Source: JAVXTH01 sp036641395
GTDB taxonomy: Bacteria > Bacillota_I > Bacilli_A > Erysipelotrichales > Erysipelotrichaceae
DNA: 64,000 bases
Assembly (NCBI GenBank): GCA_036641395.1
Contig: JAVWEY010000001.1
Coordinates: 1-64,000 of the forward strand
Direction of reading: 5' to 3'
Shown here: positions 16,098 to 24,578 of the stretch, in pieces
How the letters are laid out: each line of letters starts with the position of its first letter
Numbering within the stretch: position 1 is the stretch's first letter
The notes under the pieces: model-generated
What the model was told of the DNA's origin: nothing
What the model saw: only the letters and a program-made list of their open reading frames with translations
The model's database searches: none
Position numbers and translations under genes: made by a program

Positions 16098-16754
16098 TTA
16101 CTCTACCACTTCTTTAACTTCTACTCCATAAGGAAGAATAACTAAGGTTTTACCTTGAACCTCTTTATTTCGATTTGTTTCTCGTAAGCTACTTTCGTCC
16201 ACAACATATCGAGATGCAATGCTACTATAAGTATCATTCTTCTTTGCTACTACAATCCGATAAGTTGTTGTTACATTGCCTTCATCTTCAAATAAATCTT
16301 CTAAATCACTATGCTCTACTTCTTGTTTTTGTGTTTCAATCACTTCATTAACTTGTTCCTGTAAAATAGGTTCTTGCTCCTCTTCATAGCGATCCACTTG
16401 GATTACTTCATCAATTGTTTCGTTTTCTTCCACAACTTTTAATCCAATGATTTCAAAGAGAATCTCTACCTTAATCTGTTCCCCATTTTCATGTGCTTCA
16501 TAATCTTTTATTTTCAATTGAAAACGATCGCCTGCCATTTTTTCACTTGGGGCTAATACATCCATTTCTAATACATCTTTAAATTCTTTAATTTCATGTC
16601 CGGATCGATATTGTCCTTTCATATAAAGAGAACCAAGTGCTCTCATTCCATCTTCTTCGTGTTGATAACTTAAAGCTTCATTTACGTAGATATTTAATAC
16701 TTCATCAACACTTTCATGAAGTCGTAAATTTTTCTCAATCCGCATTGTTTTCAT
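16098..16754 (-). CDS. SpoVID-like spore coat morphogenesis protein with C-terminal LysM
   Basis: A 218-aa protein. The N-terminal 110 residues form a beta-rich region resembling that of SpoVID (GSLYMKGQYR, then LEMDVLAPSEKM). A strongly acidic Glu-rich linker follows (about 115-160), then a LysM domain (about 167-212, YRIVVAKKNDTYSSIASRY). SpoVID guides the coat to encase the forespore. B. subtilis SpoVID is much longer, but shares the order N-domain, acidic linker, C-terminal LysM. From memory spoVID lies beyond ysxC and the hem genes there; here it is next to engB/ysxC. A candidate sigma-E promoter precedes it. A general LysM cell-wall protein is the alternative. Confidence 0.68.
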   Translation of the reverse strand: MKTMRIEKNLRLHESVDEVLNIYVNEALSYQHEEDGMRALGSLYMKGQYRSGHEIKEFKDVLEMDVLAPSEKMAGDRFQLKIKDYEAHENGEQIKVEILFEIIGLKVVEENETIDEVIQVDRYEEEQEPILQEQVNEVIETQKQEVEHSDLEDLFEDEGNVTTTYRIVVAKKNDTYSSIASRYVVDESSLRETNRNKEVQGKTLVILPYGVEVKEVVE

Positions 16755-16771
16755 AATATCCCTCCACTCAT

Positions 16772-16801
16772 AATATATGAAAACAAAACATTAGAAATGA
16801 C
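16772..16801 (-). promoter_or_regulatory. Candidate sigma-E (mother-cell) promoter of the SpoVID-like gene
   Basis: On the minus strand GTCATTTC, 14 bases, CATATATT: 6 of 8 and 7 of 8 matches to the sigma-E boxes at the right spacing. It begins right after the engB terminator. The leader would be short (about 12 nt), barely containing the GGAGGG site. Confidence 0.42.
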
Positions 16802-16832
16802 AAAAAAAGATAGAAGCAATCTGCTTCTATCT
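16802..16832 (-). terminator. Terminator of the lon-engB transcript
   Basis: AGATAGAAGCA and TGCTTCTATCT form an 11-bp perfect stem with a 3-base loop, followed on the minus strand by seven T. It separates engB from the spoVID-like gene. Confidence 0.95.
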
Positions 16833-17418
16833 AATGATCCATAAAGGATTGTAAAACACTCCAAATTTCATTTAACCCAACTTTTGTTTCAGAAGAACAA
16901 GGAATTAGTTTCTCATGTTCTTGAAGTAAAAGGGTGTCTTTAATTAATTGAAGATTCTTTTTCCGTTGACTATTTTTTACTTTATCAATTTTAGTTGCAG
17001 CAACCACTACCGGTAAATCATAATAACGAGCAAAACTGATCATTGTCTTATCATCTTCGGTTGGTTTATGTCGTGCATCTACGATTAATAATAAACCTTT
17101 TTTTTGAATTCGATCATGGAAATAATCCTCCATCATCTCACCAAATTTATGCATCTGCATTTTAGATAAATGAGCATACCCATATCCTGGTACATCTACA
17201 AATATAAATGCTTCATTTAAAATAAAGAAGTTTAATAATCTAGTCTTTCCCGGTGTATTTCCAATATAAGCAAGTTTCTTACGATTAGTTAAGGCATTAA
17301 TAAGTGAGGATTTCCCTACATTACTTCTACCAGCTAATACTATTTCAGGTAAATTATCTAAAGGCCATTGATCTTTTCCAGCAGCGGAAATAATCAACTC
17401 TGCACTTACAATTTGCAT
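16831..17418 (-). CDS. engB: Ribosome biogenesis GTPase EngB/YsxC
   Basis: A 195-aa essential GTPase needed for late 50S assembly. G1 AGRSNVGKSSLIN (about 30-42), G2 with the following NTPGKTRLLNFF, G3 DVPGYG, G4 TKID and G5 SSETKVG are all present. It starts one base after the lon stop, the same lon-engB pair as in Bacillus (lonA-ysxC). Confidence 0.97.
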   Translation of the reverse strand: MQIVSAELIISAAGKDQWPLDNLPEIVLAGRSNVGKSSLINALTNRKKLAYIGNTPGKTRLLNFFILNEAFIFVDVPGYGYAHLSKMQMHKFGEMMEDYFHDRIQKKGLLLIVDARHKPTEDDKTMISFARYYDLPVVVAATKIDKVKNSQRKKNLQLIKDTLLLQEHEKLIPCSSETKVGLNEIWSVLQSFMDH

Positions 17419-17419
17419 C

Positions 17420-19744
17420 TTACTTACCTAACGCAAATTCTATTACTTGAGATACATGGTCAACTGGGATAAATTTAACTACTTCTTTTACGGTACCAGG
17501 AATATCATCCATATCTCTTACATTTGCTTTCGGAATAAGAACTGTTGTAATACCACAACGATGAGCTGCCATTGATTTTTCTTTCAAGCCACCAATTGGT
17601 AGAACATTACCACGCAAGGTAACTTCACCCGTCATCGCTAGATTAGCTAATACTGGTTTATTTGTTAGGCAAGAAACTAAAGCCGTTGTAAGTGATACCC
17701 CAGCGCTAGGTCCATCTTTTGGTACTGCTCCTTCTGGTACATGAATATGAATATCTTGTTTTTCAAAAATATCGGATTTAATTTGATATTTTTTGGCATT
17801 TGCTCGTACATAATCATAAGCAATCGTTGCACTCTCTTTCATAACATCACCCAATTGACCAGTTAAAACTAGTTTACCTTTACCATCAAAGTGAGTTACT
17901 TCAATTTGTAATATATCACCACCAAAGGATGTATATGCAAGACCTGTGACAACACCAACTTGATCTCTTTTTTCACGTTTACCATATTCATATTTTTCAT
18001 TGCCTAGACTTTGAATAATAAATTTTTTGGTAATTGTAATACTCCGTTTCTTTTCTTTAAGAATAGCTAATACACATTTACGGCAAAGCGCAGCAATCGT
18101 CCTTTCTAATTGACGAACGCCACTCTCTCTTGTATAAAACCGGATTAAATAAAGAATCATCTCATCACTCATTTTAAATTGTTTTGAAGTTAATCCATTT
18201 TCTTTCATTTGCTTTTTAACTAAATGCTCACTTGCAATATGAACCTTTTCAAGTTCTGTATAACTTGATAGATTAATAATCTCCAAACGATCTTGTAAAG
18301 CACTTGGAATATTCTCTAAAACATTTGCTGTTGCGATAAATAAAACTTTACTTAAATCATAAGGTTCCTCTAAATAATGATCGGAAAATAAACTATTCTG
18401 TTCAGGATCTAGCACTTCCAACATAGCACTTGCTGGATCTCCCTTATAGTCACTTGACATTTTATCAATTTCATCAATCAAGAAAACTGGATTCATTGTT
18501 CCAGCACGTTTCATTCCTTGAATAATCCGTCCTGGCATTGATCCTAAATAGGTTCTACGATGACCTCTTACTTCACTTTCATCTTTAACTCCACCTAAGG
18601 ATATTTTCACAAACTCACGATTTAATGCACGTGCCACCGATTTAGATAGGGATGTTTTCCCAACTCCCGGAGGACCAACTAAGCAAATAATTGGTGCTTT
18701 TAAAGAATGTGTCATTTGTTTTACTGCTAAGTATTCAAGAATTCTTTCTTTTACTTTCTCTAAGCCAAAATGATCTTCATCTAACATTTCTGCCGCAAGT
18801 TTTAAGTCTTCATTATCTTTACTCTCTTGCCACCAAGGAAGTTTAAAAATCCATTCTAAATAACTCTTAATTACGCCAGATTCTCCACTCATTGGGGGTA
18901 ATGCAACAAGATGTTTTAATTCCTCTTTTGCTTTTGCCTTAATTGATTCAGGATAAGGATTTTCTTCAAGATTACGAAACATTTCATCCTCATCGCTTTC
19001 ACCATCAGGATTTGATATTTCACCTAATTCTTCTTTAATTTCTTTTAATTTTTCTCTTAAATAATATTCTCTTTGACTATCTTCAATTCTTGCTTTTACA
19101 CGATTTGATATTTCATTATCAATTATTTTTAATTCTTTTTCACTTTCAATTTCCTCAATTAATCTCAACAATCGATCGTTAACACCCAAAGTTTCTAATA
19201 ACTGTTGACGACATTCAAGACTCATTGGAAATATTTGACAAACTTGATCTGAAAATTGAGTTGCAGTAACACCTTTCGCAAGACCGGTTATCATTTCCCG
19301 TGAAATATTTTTTGAAATTGCTTCAATTTGTTCAAATTGAACTGCTAATCTTCTAATTAATACAATTTCTTCTTTTTCATCTTGGATTATATCATCAAAT
19401 AATTCCACTTGCGCAGACATCATTTTTTCTTCATTTAAAATGTTGTTAATTGCACAACGTTTAAGACCATAGAATTTAACTCGAACAAATCCATCCATTG
19501 TCCGTGTATGTTTAATTTGGCAATACGTACCAAAAGAATAAATATCTTCTATTTTAGGATCATCATATTCAGGATCTTTCTGACTCACTAAACATATAAA
19601 ACCATCTTTATTTGCATTTGCATTTAAAACGGCATTGATACTCTTTTCTCTTCCTACATCAATAATAATTTCTTGATTAGGAAAGACAATTACCCCACGT
19701 GTACAGACAAGTGGAAGATCTAATATATTCTTATTTTTACTCAT
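17420..19744 (-). CDS. lon: ATP-dependent protease LonA
   Basis: A 774-aa AAA+ protease for damaged and regulatory proteins. N-terminal LON substrate domain (about 8-200), Walker A GPPGVGKTSLSK (about 353), Walker B VFLIDEIDKM, and C-terminal Ser-Lys protease with the serine in KDGPSAGVS (about 677) and a lysine in GGLKEKSMAAHR (about 720). The length equals B. subtilis LonA. A tig terminator lies just upstream with no room for a separate promoter, so lon is probably expressed by read-through from tig. No second lon or clpX lies between tig and lon. Confidence 0.97.
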   Translation of the reverse strand: MSKNKNILDLPLVCTRGVIVFPNQEIIIDVGREKSINAVLNANANKDGFICLVSQKDPEYDDPKIEDIYSFGTYCQIKHTRTMDGFVRVKFYGLKRCAINNILNEEKMMSAQVELFDDIIQDEKEEIVLIRRLAVQFEQIEAISKNISREMITGLAKGVTATQFSDQVCQIFPMSLECRQQLLETLGVNDRLLRLIEEIESEKELKIIDNEISNRVKARIEDSQREYYLREKLKEIKEELGEISNPDGESDEDEMFRNLEENPYPESIKAKAKEELKHLVALPPMSGESGVIKSYLEWIFKLPWWQESKDNEDLKLAAEMLDEDHFGLEKVKERILEYLAVKQMTHSLKAPIICLVGPPGVGKTSLSKSVARALNREFVKISLGGVKDESEVRGHRRTYLGSMPGRIIQGMKRAGTMNPVFLIDEIDKMSSDYKGDPASAMLEVLDPEQNSLFSDHYLEEPYDLSKVLFIATANVLENIPSALQDRLEIINLSSYTELEKVHIASEHLVKKQMKENGLTSKQFKMSDEMILYLIRFYTRESGVRQLERTIAALCRKCVLAILKEKKRSITITKKFIIQSLGNEKYEYGKREKRDQVGVVTGLAYTSFGGDILQIEVTHFDGKGKLVLTGQLGDVMKESATIAYDYVRANAKKYQIKSDIFEKQDIHIHVPEGAVPKDGPSAGVSLTTALVSCLTNKPVLANLAMTGEVTLRGNVLPIGGLKEKSMAAHRCGITTVLIPKANVRDMDDIPGTVKEVVKFIPVDHVSQVIEFALGK

Positions 19745-19768
19745 TTTTCAACACTCCTTTATTAGGTG

Positions 19769-19791
19769 AAAAAAGACGCGGTAGCGTCTTT
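19769..19791 (-). terminator. Terminator between tig and lon
   Basis: AAAGACGC, 4-base loop, GCGTCTTT, then T residues on the minus strand. It starts a few bases after the tig stop and 25 bp before lon, so it likely sets the tig:lon ratio. Confidence 0.85.
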
Positions 19792-19801
19792 TTAATGCTT
19801 A

Positions 19802-21079
19802 TTAAGCGGCATTGTTTTTGATAAAATCAACTGTTTTGCGAATACGAAGATCATAGGCAATGGCATCGTTTTGAATCATCTTTTTAATTTCTTCAATTTC
19901 CATTTTGTATGCTTCTGCAATTTTTGCTAATTCATCATCAATATCCTTTTCGCTAACTTCAATTTCTTCTGCTGAGCCAATTGCCTCAAGCACAAGACGT
20001 ACATTCACTTTTTGTTTTGCATCTTTTCCAACTTCTCCACGAATCATTTCATCACTTTGACCAGTAACTTGTTTAAATTGGTCAAGTGAGAAACCTTGTT
20101 GTTTTAAACGATTGGCAAAGTCTTCAACCATCCGGTCAGTTTCTTCTTCAATCATAATTTCAGGAATATCAACTTCACAGTTCTCACAAATCTTTGTAAG
20201 GATACTATCTGTAAATTCATCATCCGCTTTTTTAGTTTTTTCTTCCGTTATTAATTTCTTTAAGTAAGCATTATATGCTTCTACATCATTAACATCAGCA
20301 ATAGCAGCTTGTTTAACTAATTCATCGTTTAACTCAGGAAGTTCTTTTTTCTTAATTTCATGAACTGTTACTTTAAATACAACTGGAGCACCAGCTAAAT
20401 CTTCCACTTGATATTCTTTAGGGAACGTAACATTAATATCTTTTGTTTCTTCAACTTTCATTCCAATAAGTTGTTCTTCAAAACCTGGAATAAATGAGTT
20501 AGAACCAATTTCTAGTGGATAGTTATCACCTTTTCCACCTTCAAATGCGATATCATCTTTAAATCCTTCAAAATCAATAACGGCTGTATCACCATTTTCA
20601 ACTGCGTGGTCATCTTCACAAATAACCATTTCCGCAAATTTTTCTTGAAGTTTTTTAGCTTCTTCACTTACTTCTGCTTTACTAACTTTAACTGCAGCTT
20701 TTTTAATATCTAAGCCTTTATAGTCACCAAGTTTAACTTCCGGTTTAATTGTTACAACAAATTTTAAAGTTACTTCTTCTTCATCAATCTTATCTACATC
20801 CAAAGCAGGACGAGCAATCATTTGTAAACTATGTTCTTCAATACCTTTCATTAAAGCAGATGTTGCGACTTCATCAATTGCTTCCATTAAAGTATTTTGT
20901 TTACTAACGTATTTTTTCACAAGACTCTCAGGTGCACTACCTGGACGGAATCCTGGAAGATTCACTTTCTTAGCTAATTTTTTAAATGCTTTTTTCTGTG
21001 CTTGTTTCCATTCATCGCCACCAACGCTTACTAATAAATCACCTTGAGAATGCTCGTTTAATTTCCATGTTGAACTCAT
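19802..21079 (-). CDS. tig: Trigger factor
   Basis: A 425-aa ribosome-bound chaperone with prolyl isomerase activity. The ribosome-docking signature NLPGFRPGSAP (G-F-R-x-G-x-x-P, about 41-51) is in the N-domain. The FKBP-type domain (about 155-240) has NGDTAVIDFEGF and PLEIGSNSFIPGFEEQLIGM. The rest is the C-terminal cradle. It has an AGGAGG site and its own promoter. Confidence 0.97.
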   Translation of the reverse strand: MSSTWKLNEHSQGDLLVSVGGDEWKQAQKKAFKKLAKKVNLPGFRPGSAPESLVKKYVSKQNTLMEAIDEVATSALMKGIEEHSLQMIARPALDVDKIDEEEVTLKFVVTIKPEVKLGDYKGLDIKKAAVKVSKAEVSEEAKKLQEKFAEMVICEDDHAVENGDTAVIDFEGFKDDIAFEGGKGDNYPLEIGSNSFIPGFEEQLIGMKVEETKDINVTFPKEYQVEDLAGAPVVFKVTVHEIKKKELPELNDELVKQAAIADVNDVEAYNAYLKKLITEEKTKKADDEFTDSILTKICENCEVDIPEIMIEEETDRMVEDFANRLKQQGFSLDQFKQVTGQSDEMIRGEVGKDAKQKVNVRLVLEAIGSAEEIEVSEKDIDDELAKIAEAYKMEIEEIKKMIQNDAIAYDLRIRKTVDFIKNNAA

Positions 21080-21124
21080 TGTTAGTTCCTCCTGTTTATT
21101 TTAATTCTTGAAAGATTATCTTTC

Positions 21125-21153
21125 ATTATACATAGACACTGATTTGAAATCAA
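21125..21153 (-). promoter_or_regulatory. Sigma-A promoter of tig
   Basis: On the minus strand TTGATT, 17 bases and TATAAT with extended TG. It overlaps the last codons of the upstream DUF3196 gene. Confidence 0.85.
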
Positions 21154-21875
21154 ATGTCATGCTTCCACAATAATAAATCATATCCACAGTTACGTTCTAG
21201 TTCTTTTGCTTTCACAAATTCAGTAAATGCTTCTCTTTCTCCATAAGCCTGAAACACATATTCTACAATTGCTAAGGCAAAAGGAATACTTTCATCGATA
21301 TCAATATTAAATGGTAATTTTAAATATGCTTCTTTCACAAGTGTTTCAACACACATTTGGACAAAAGTAGGATTATCATCTTCAAACCATTCTCTGATTT
21401 GGTTTACTGCGGCAATAGCACCATCACTATCCATTGGTGCTTCAATGTAACAAGGTGTAAACGTTACATCCATACCATCATAATCAATTGTCATTTCATC
21501 CCGTATTGCTTGTTCACTCAATAGTTCAATTAACATCGAACGAACTAAGAAATGTGGCTTGTTTTTTAAATATTCACAAACAAGATCAAGATGTTTACGA
21601 ATATTACTTGTTTTTAGAAGTTCAACAGCAGCAAATTGCTCATCGATACTTCCATTCAATAATGATTCTAAGTTATTGATATCTAAATTTTGAATTGGCT
21701 TTTTACTCTGTAACTCACAGCGGCATTGATTAAATAAATCGATTAATAATGGTTCGTGATTTGATGGAATATAAGGCATTTTCATTTCTTCTTCAAGAAT
21801 ATCATATGCTTCTTTAAATTCAAGATTCTCCATTAATTGTTGAACTTTATTAATAATTGTCTCGTAATAATCCAT
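21150..21875 (-). CDS. DUF3196 family protein (TPR/HEAT-like helical repeats)
   Basis: A 241-aa, almost all-helical acidic protein without signal peptide or membrane segments. The first 60 residues resemble a TPR unit (YYETIINKVQQLMENLEFKEAYDIL), and a HEAT-like pattern follows. It matches the DUF3196 family as I recall it, whose function is unknown. The ATG at 21875 has an AAAGGAG site; the longer frame (from 21905) has none. It lies upstream of tig and has its own promoter, so a role with translation or protein quality control is possible but not shown. Confidence 0.75.
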   Translation of the reverse strand: MDYYETIINKVQQLMENLEFKEAYDILEEEMKMPYIPSNHEPLLIDLFNQCRCELQSKKPIQNLDINNLESLLNGSIDEQFAAVELLKTSNIRKHLDLVCEYLKNKPHFLVRSMLIELLSEQAIRDEMTIDYDGMDVTFTPCYIEAPMDSDGAIAAVNQIREWFEDDNPTFVQMCVETLVKEAYLKLPFNIDIDESIPFALAIVEYVFQAYGEREAFTEFVKAKELERNCGYDLLLWKHDI

Positions 21876-21905
21876 ATCTCGCTCCTTTATGCAAAGCCAA
21901 TACAT

Positions 21906-21934
21906 AATATAGCATAAAATAGTTCGTTATGCAA
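21906..21934 (-). promoter_or_regulatory. Sigma-A promoter of the DUF3196 gene
   Basis: On the minus strand TTGCAT, 17 bases and TATATT with extended TGC. Confidence 0.8.
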
Positions 21935-21960
21935 TTTAAAAATCGAGTTTATCCACTCAA

Positions 21961-21988
21961 TAAAACAGAACTTAAATGTTCTGTTTTA
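21961..21988. repeat. Perfect 11-bp inverted repeat in a divergent intergenic region
   Basis: TAAAACAGAAC, spacer TTAAAT, GTTCTGTTTTA. It lies between two divergent genes, so it is not a terminator for either. A smaller hairpin GAGT/ACTC adjoins it. Operator or end of an unannotated RNA are both possible. Confidence 0.6.
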
Positions 21989-22127
21989 TCGATGTATTTA
22001 ATCAAAATAATTTCGTTATTGCTACTTATTTAAAAATTTAATCAAATCGTTTTACTTCTAACTTTAAATATTTAAAAATATCTTTCAATGTTTTCTGTTT
22101 TTTGTTATTATATTAGCGGTGAAGAAA

Positions 22128-22610
22128 ATGAAAATTATCGTATTATCTGACAATCATGGTAAATCTGATCGAATCGATTTGCTTATAAAACAACATAGTG
22201 ATGCTTCCGCTTTTATTCATTGTGGTGATATTGAACTAGATCCCCAAATGTATCCCAATATGATAACAGTAAGTGGAAATAATGATTTATTTTATGATTA
22301 TCCTGAATATCAAGTAATTAAATTAGGAACAAAACAGATTTTTGTTGTTCATGGACATCAGTTTTTTTATAATGGTCGCCTTGAAAGAATGGCAGCAAAA
22401 GCGATTGAACTAAATTGTGATATCGTATGTTATGGTCATACCCATGTCGCAAGTCATGATATTATAAATGGAATTCATTTAATTAACCCTGGTTCACTAT
22501 GGCAAAGTCGTGATGGAAGAGCACCAAGTTATGCGATTTTATCTCTTGATGGTGATGATATTAAGCTAGAGCACGTTTTCTTTCCAATGAAATCGAAAAA
22601 GTTTTGGTAA
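22128..22610 (+). CDS. Metallophosphoesterase, YfcE/YsnB type
   Basis: A 160-aa calcineurin-like phosphoesterase. Metal motifs in order: SDNHG (about 7-11), IHCGDIE, SGNND, VVHGHQ and YGHTHVA, plus NPGSLWQSR. Members hydrolyse phosphodiesters in vitro; the physiological substrate is unknown. The frame starts at a GTG (22119) with no ribosome site; the ATG at 22128 follows GGTGA and gives the usual MKIIVLSDNHG start. From memory ysnB follows racE-gerM-rph-ysnA in B. subtilis, and here the same gene lies just beyond gerM. Confidence 0.9.
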   Translation: MKIIVLSDNHGKSDRIDLLIKQHSDASAFIHCGDIELDPQMYPNMITVSGNNDLFYDYPEYQVIKLGTKQIFVVHGHQFFYNGRLERMAAKAIELNCDIVCYGHTHVASHDIINGIHLINPGSLWQSRDGRAPSYAILSLDGDDIKLEHVFFPMKSKKFW

Positions 22611-22626
22611 CAATCACTAAAAGTTA

Positions 22627-22655
22627 TTGATATCTTAAGCATTATCTGTTATTAT
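22627..22655 (+). promoter_or_regulatory. Sigma-A promoter of tRNA-Arg
   Basis: TTGATA, 17 bases and TATTAT with extended TG, ending 20 bases before the tRNA. Confidence 0.82.
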
Positions 22656-22674
22656 TAGTGAGCAGTATTCAAGT

Positions 22675-22751
22675 GTCCACGTAGCTCAGCTGGATAGAGC
22701 ATGCGCCTTCTAAGCGCACGGTCAGGGGTTCGACTCCCTTCGTGGACGCCA
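22675..22751 (+). tRNA. tRNA-Arg (anticodon TCT)
   Basis: A complete cloverleaf with acceptor stem GTCCACG/CGTGGAC, D-arm GCTC...GAGC, anticodon stem TGCGC/GCGCA with loop CTTCTAA, a 5-base variable loop and T-arm with GGTTCGACT. The 3' CCA is encoded. The anticodon TCT reads AGA and AGG. It has its own promoter and terminator. Confidence 0.98.
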
Positions 22752-22761
22752 GTTAAAATTT

Positions 22762-22787
22762 AAGCCTAAATTCAGGCTTTTTTTTAT
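22762..22787 (+). terminator. Terminator of tRNA-Arg
   Basis: AAGCCT, 6-base loop, AGGCTT, then a run of T. Confidence 0.9.
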
Positions 22788-22794
22788 GCTTAAA

Positions 22795-23772
22795 TTAATA
22801 TTTATATCGATTATAACTTAGACTCGAAACGTTTATTACGTCTTCATTACTTCCATGAAGTGAAATAACAACATCATCAACTAATACTTTAATCATCTTA
22901 ACCCCGTTTATTTGGGCCATTGATAGAATTAAAGTTTCATATGCATCTTGCTTCGCAACTCGATCTTGTGAAAGTATATTTTCATTTAAGGTTAATACTA
23001 ATGTACCATTTTCAAGATATGGTTCTTCCACCATTTGTATATCATTTGAATATAGTGGTTGTTTTAAACCAGAAGTTGCACTTATATCATCCATTACTGC
23101 TTGAATATTTTCTTTTAACCCATTCAAACTCGCATCAATTCGTTTACTTTTAGGTAAATAATAATCTTTTCCTTTAATACTCTTTGTATAAAAAACGGTT
23201 AATGGTTTTGATTTATGAAGTAATATACCTGCACTTTCAAAATTATTGATTCCCATTTCCCGATTACACGGATTTGGTATAGCTGTTTTAGCCTTTGGCA
23301 GCTCTTCAATCAACTTATCATCAACTTTAATTTTAAGTTGATTAATTCCATCAAATTGAGTAGTTCCCCACGTAATTGCTTCTAACATTCTTAGTTCATT
23401 ACTTTTATTATATTGATTAAAATGTTTATTAAAATTTAAAGTAACACAACCTTGATCAATCTCAACATTTTTTAGTTTAGTATCTTGATTAAATACTGCA
23501 TAAAAAGGAGGATGATTTTCACTCATTAATTTTATCATGTGTTTCATCTTTTCTTCAGTTTTCATTTCTTTATCAACTTTCATACTAATTGGCACGACCG
23601 TATGTTCTTGATCATATAAATATACTTGTATATTACGCTCTTGTAGATTTGCAATTACCATTAAATTCTCTTCTTTTTGATTTGGTATCATTTTAATTGA
23701 AAGATAACTAATTAAACCTAATGCCGCAAAAAGAAAAATTATTTGTTTTTTATAATTGATTATGCGTATCAT
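22795..23772 (-). CDS. gerM: GerM-like sporulation/germination protein (two GerMN domains)
   Basis: A 325-aa protein with an N-terminal membrane anchor (about 10-25) and an outside part built of two GerMN repeats (about 50-165 and 200-310). Each has a phosphate/ring-binding-like beta-alpha pattern ending in strand motifs such as GCVTLNFNKHF and GTLVLTLNENIL. B. subtilis GerM is a lipoprotein needed for engulfment-time membrane channels; here a helix replaces the lipobox. It follows racE as in B. subtilis, but a terminator and a candidate sigma-E promoter separate them. The ATG has a GAGGTGAGG site. Confidence 0.82.
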   Translation of the reverse strand: MIRIINYKKQIIFLFAALGLISYLSIKMIPNQKEENLMVIANLQERNIQVYLYDQEHTVVPISMKVDKEMKTEEKMKHMIKLMSENHPPFYAVFNQDTKLKNVEIDQGCVTLNFNKHFNQYNKSNELRMLEAITWGTTQFDGINQLKIKVDDKLIEELPKAKTAIPNPCNREMGINNFESAGILLHKSKPLTVFYTKSIKGKDYYLPKSKRIDASLNGLKENIQAVMDDISATSGLKQPLYSNDIQMVEEPYLENGTLVLTLNENILSQDRVAKQDAYETLILSMAQINGVKMIKVLVDDVVISLHGSNEDVINVSSLSYNRYKY

Positions 23773-23790
23773 CGTTCCTCACCTCAATAA

Positions 23791-23820
23791 ACTATATGAA
23801 GAACTAGGTTAAAAAAAGAC
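23791..23820 (-). promoter_or_regulatory. Possible sigma-E promoter of gerM
   Basis: On the minus strand GTCTTTTT, 14 bases, CATATAGT: 6 of 8 matches in each box, with the same spacing as at the SpoVID-like gene. The -35 box coincides with the U-run of the racE terminator, so the match could be partly fortuitous. Confidence 0.3.
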
Positions 23821-23858
23821 TATGGTTTGGCAATAAACTTTTGCACATCATAGTCTTT
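23811..23858 (-). terminator. Terminator overlapping the end of racE
   Basis: On the minus strand AAAGACTATG and CATAGTCTTT form a 10-bp stem around a 24-base loop that contains the last racE codons; T residues follow. Confidence 0.7.
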
Positions 23859-24578
23859 GTTCATAATATCTAATAATTGTTGATGCATAATCGCAGGCGA
23901 AGCACTTGTATATACTTGAACACTACCTATCTCATCACTATGTTTAAAATCTAATGTCGCAAGGATTGCTTTATTAGAATCATATAATTTGACATCGGTA
24001 ATACATTTAATCTCATTAATTAGTAAAGGATAATGAGTACAGCCAAGTAATATCGCATCAATATGATCTAAATATGGATCAATTAATTCATGTAAAGCAA
24101 GCAACTTCGATGATTCTTTCGCTCCGGCTTCGACCAAAGGAACTAGCTTTTGGGCAGCAACTTCATCTACCTTAATACTAGGATGATAAAACTTAATTGC
24201 TTGTTGATAGCGATGAGTAGACGTCGTAGCACATGTTGCTAATACCAGCACATGTTTATGTTCTTCATCTAACAAACGTGCCGTAGGATCAATGATTCCA
24301 TGAAAAATCATATTTGGATATTCTTCCACTAACTTATCAAGAATCGTTGCACAAACTGTATTACAAGCAACAATCACTTCATAAACTTGCGCTGCTTGTA
24401 GAAAATGAAGCATTCCTTGTACATTTTTATAAATATCTTCAACACTTAAATCACCATAGGGAGCATTAAGTTGATCTCCAATAAATACATAATCATAATT
24501 AGGATAGGCATCAACACATGCTTTCAGCATCGATATTCCACCAAGACCAGAATCAATCATACCAATTCTTTTATTCAT
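23820..24578 (-). CDS. racE: Glutamate racemase
   Basis: A 252-aa cofactor-independent racemase that makes D-glutamate for peptidoglycan. The two catalytic cysteines lie in ACNTVCAT (about 71-78) and LLGCTHYPLL (about 182-191). It begins IGMIDSGLGG. The ATG at 24578 follows GGAGTGG and shares ATGA with the upstream gene; the frame could open three codons earlier at a GTG. Confidence 0.96.
   Translation of the reverse strand: MNKRIGMIDSGLGGISMLKACVDAYPNYDYVFIGDQLNAPYGDLSVEDIYKNVQGMLHFLQAAQVYEVIVACNTVCATILDKLVEEYPNMIFHGIIDPTARLLDEEHKHVLVLATCATTSTHRYQQAIKFYHPSIKVDEVAAQKLVPLVEAGAKESSKLLALHELIDPYLDHIDAILLGCTHYPLLINEIKCITDVKLYDSNKAILATLDFKHSDEIGSVQVYTSASPAIMHQQLLDIMNKDYDVQKFIAKP

Noticed and set aside
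22119..22127. GTG start for the phosphoesterase gene
   Set aside because: No ribosome site; the ATG three codons on has GGTGA and gives the family-typical start.
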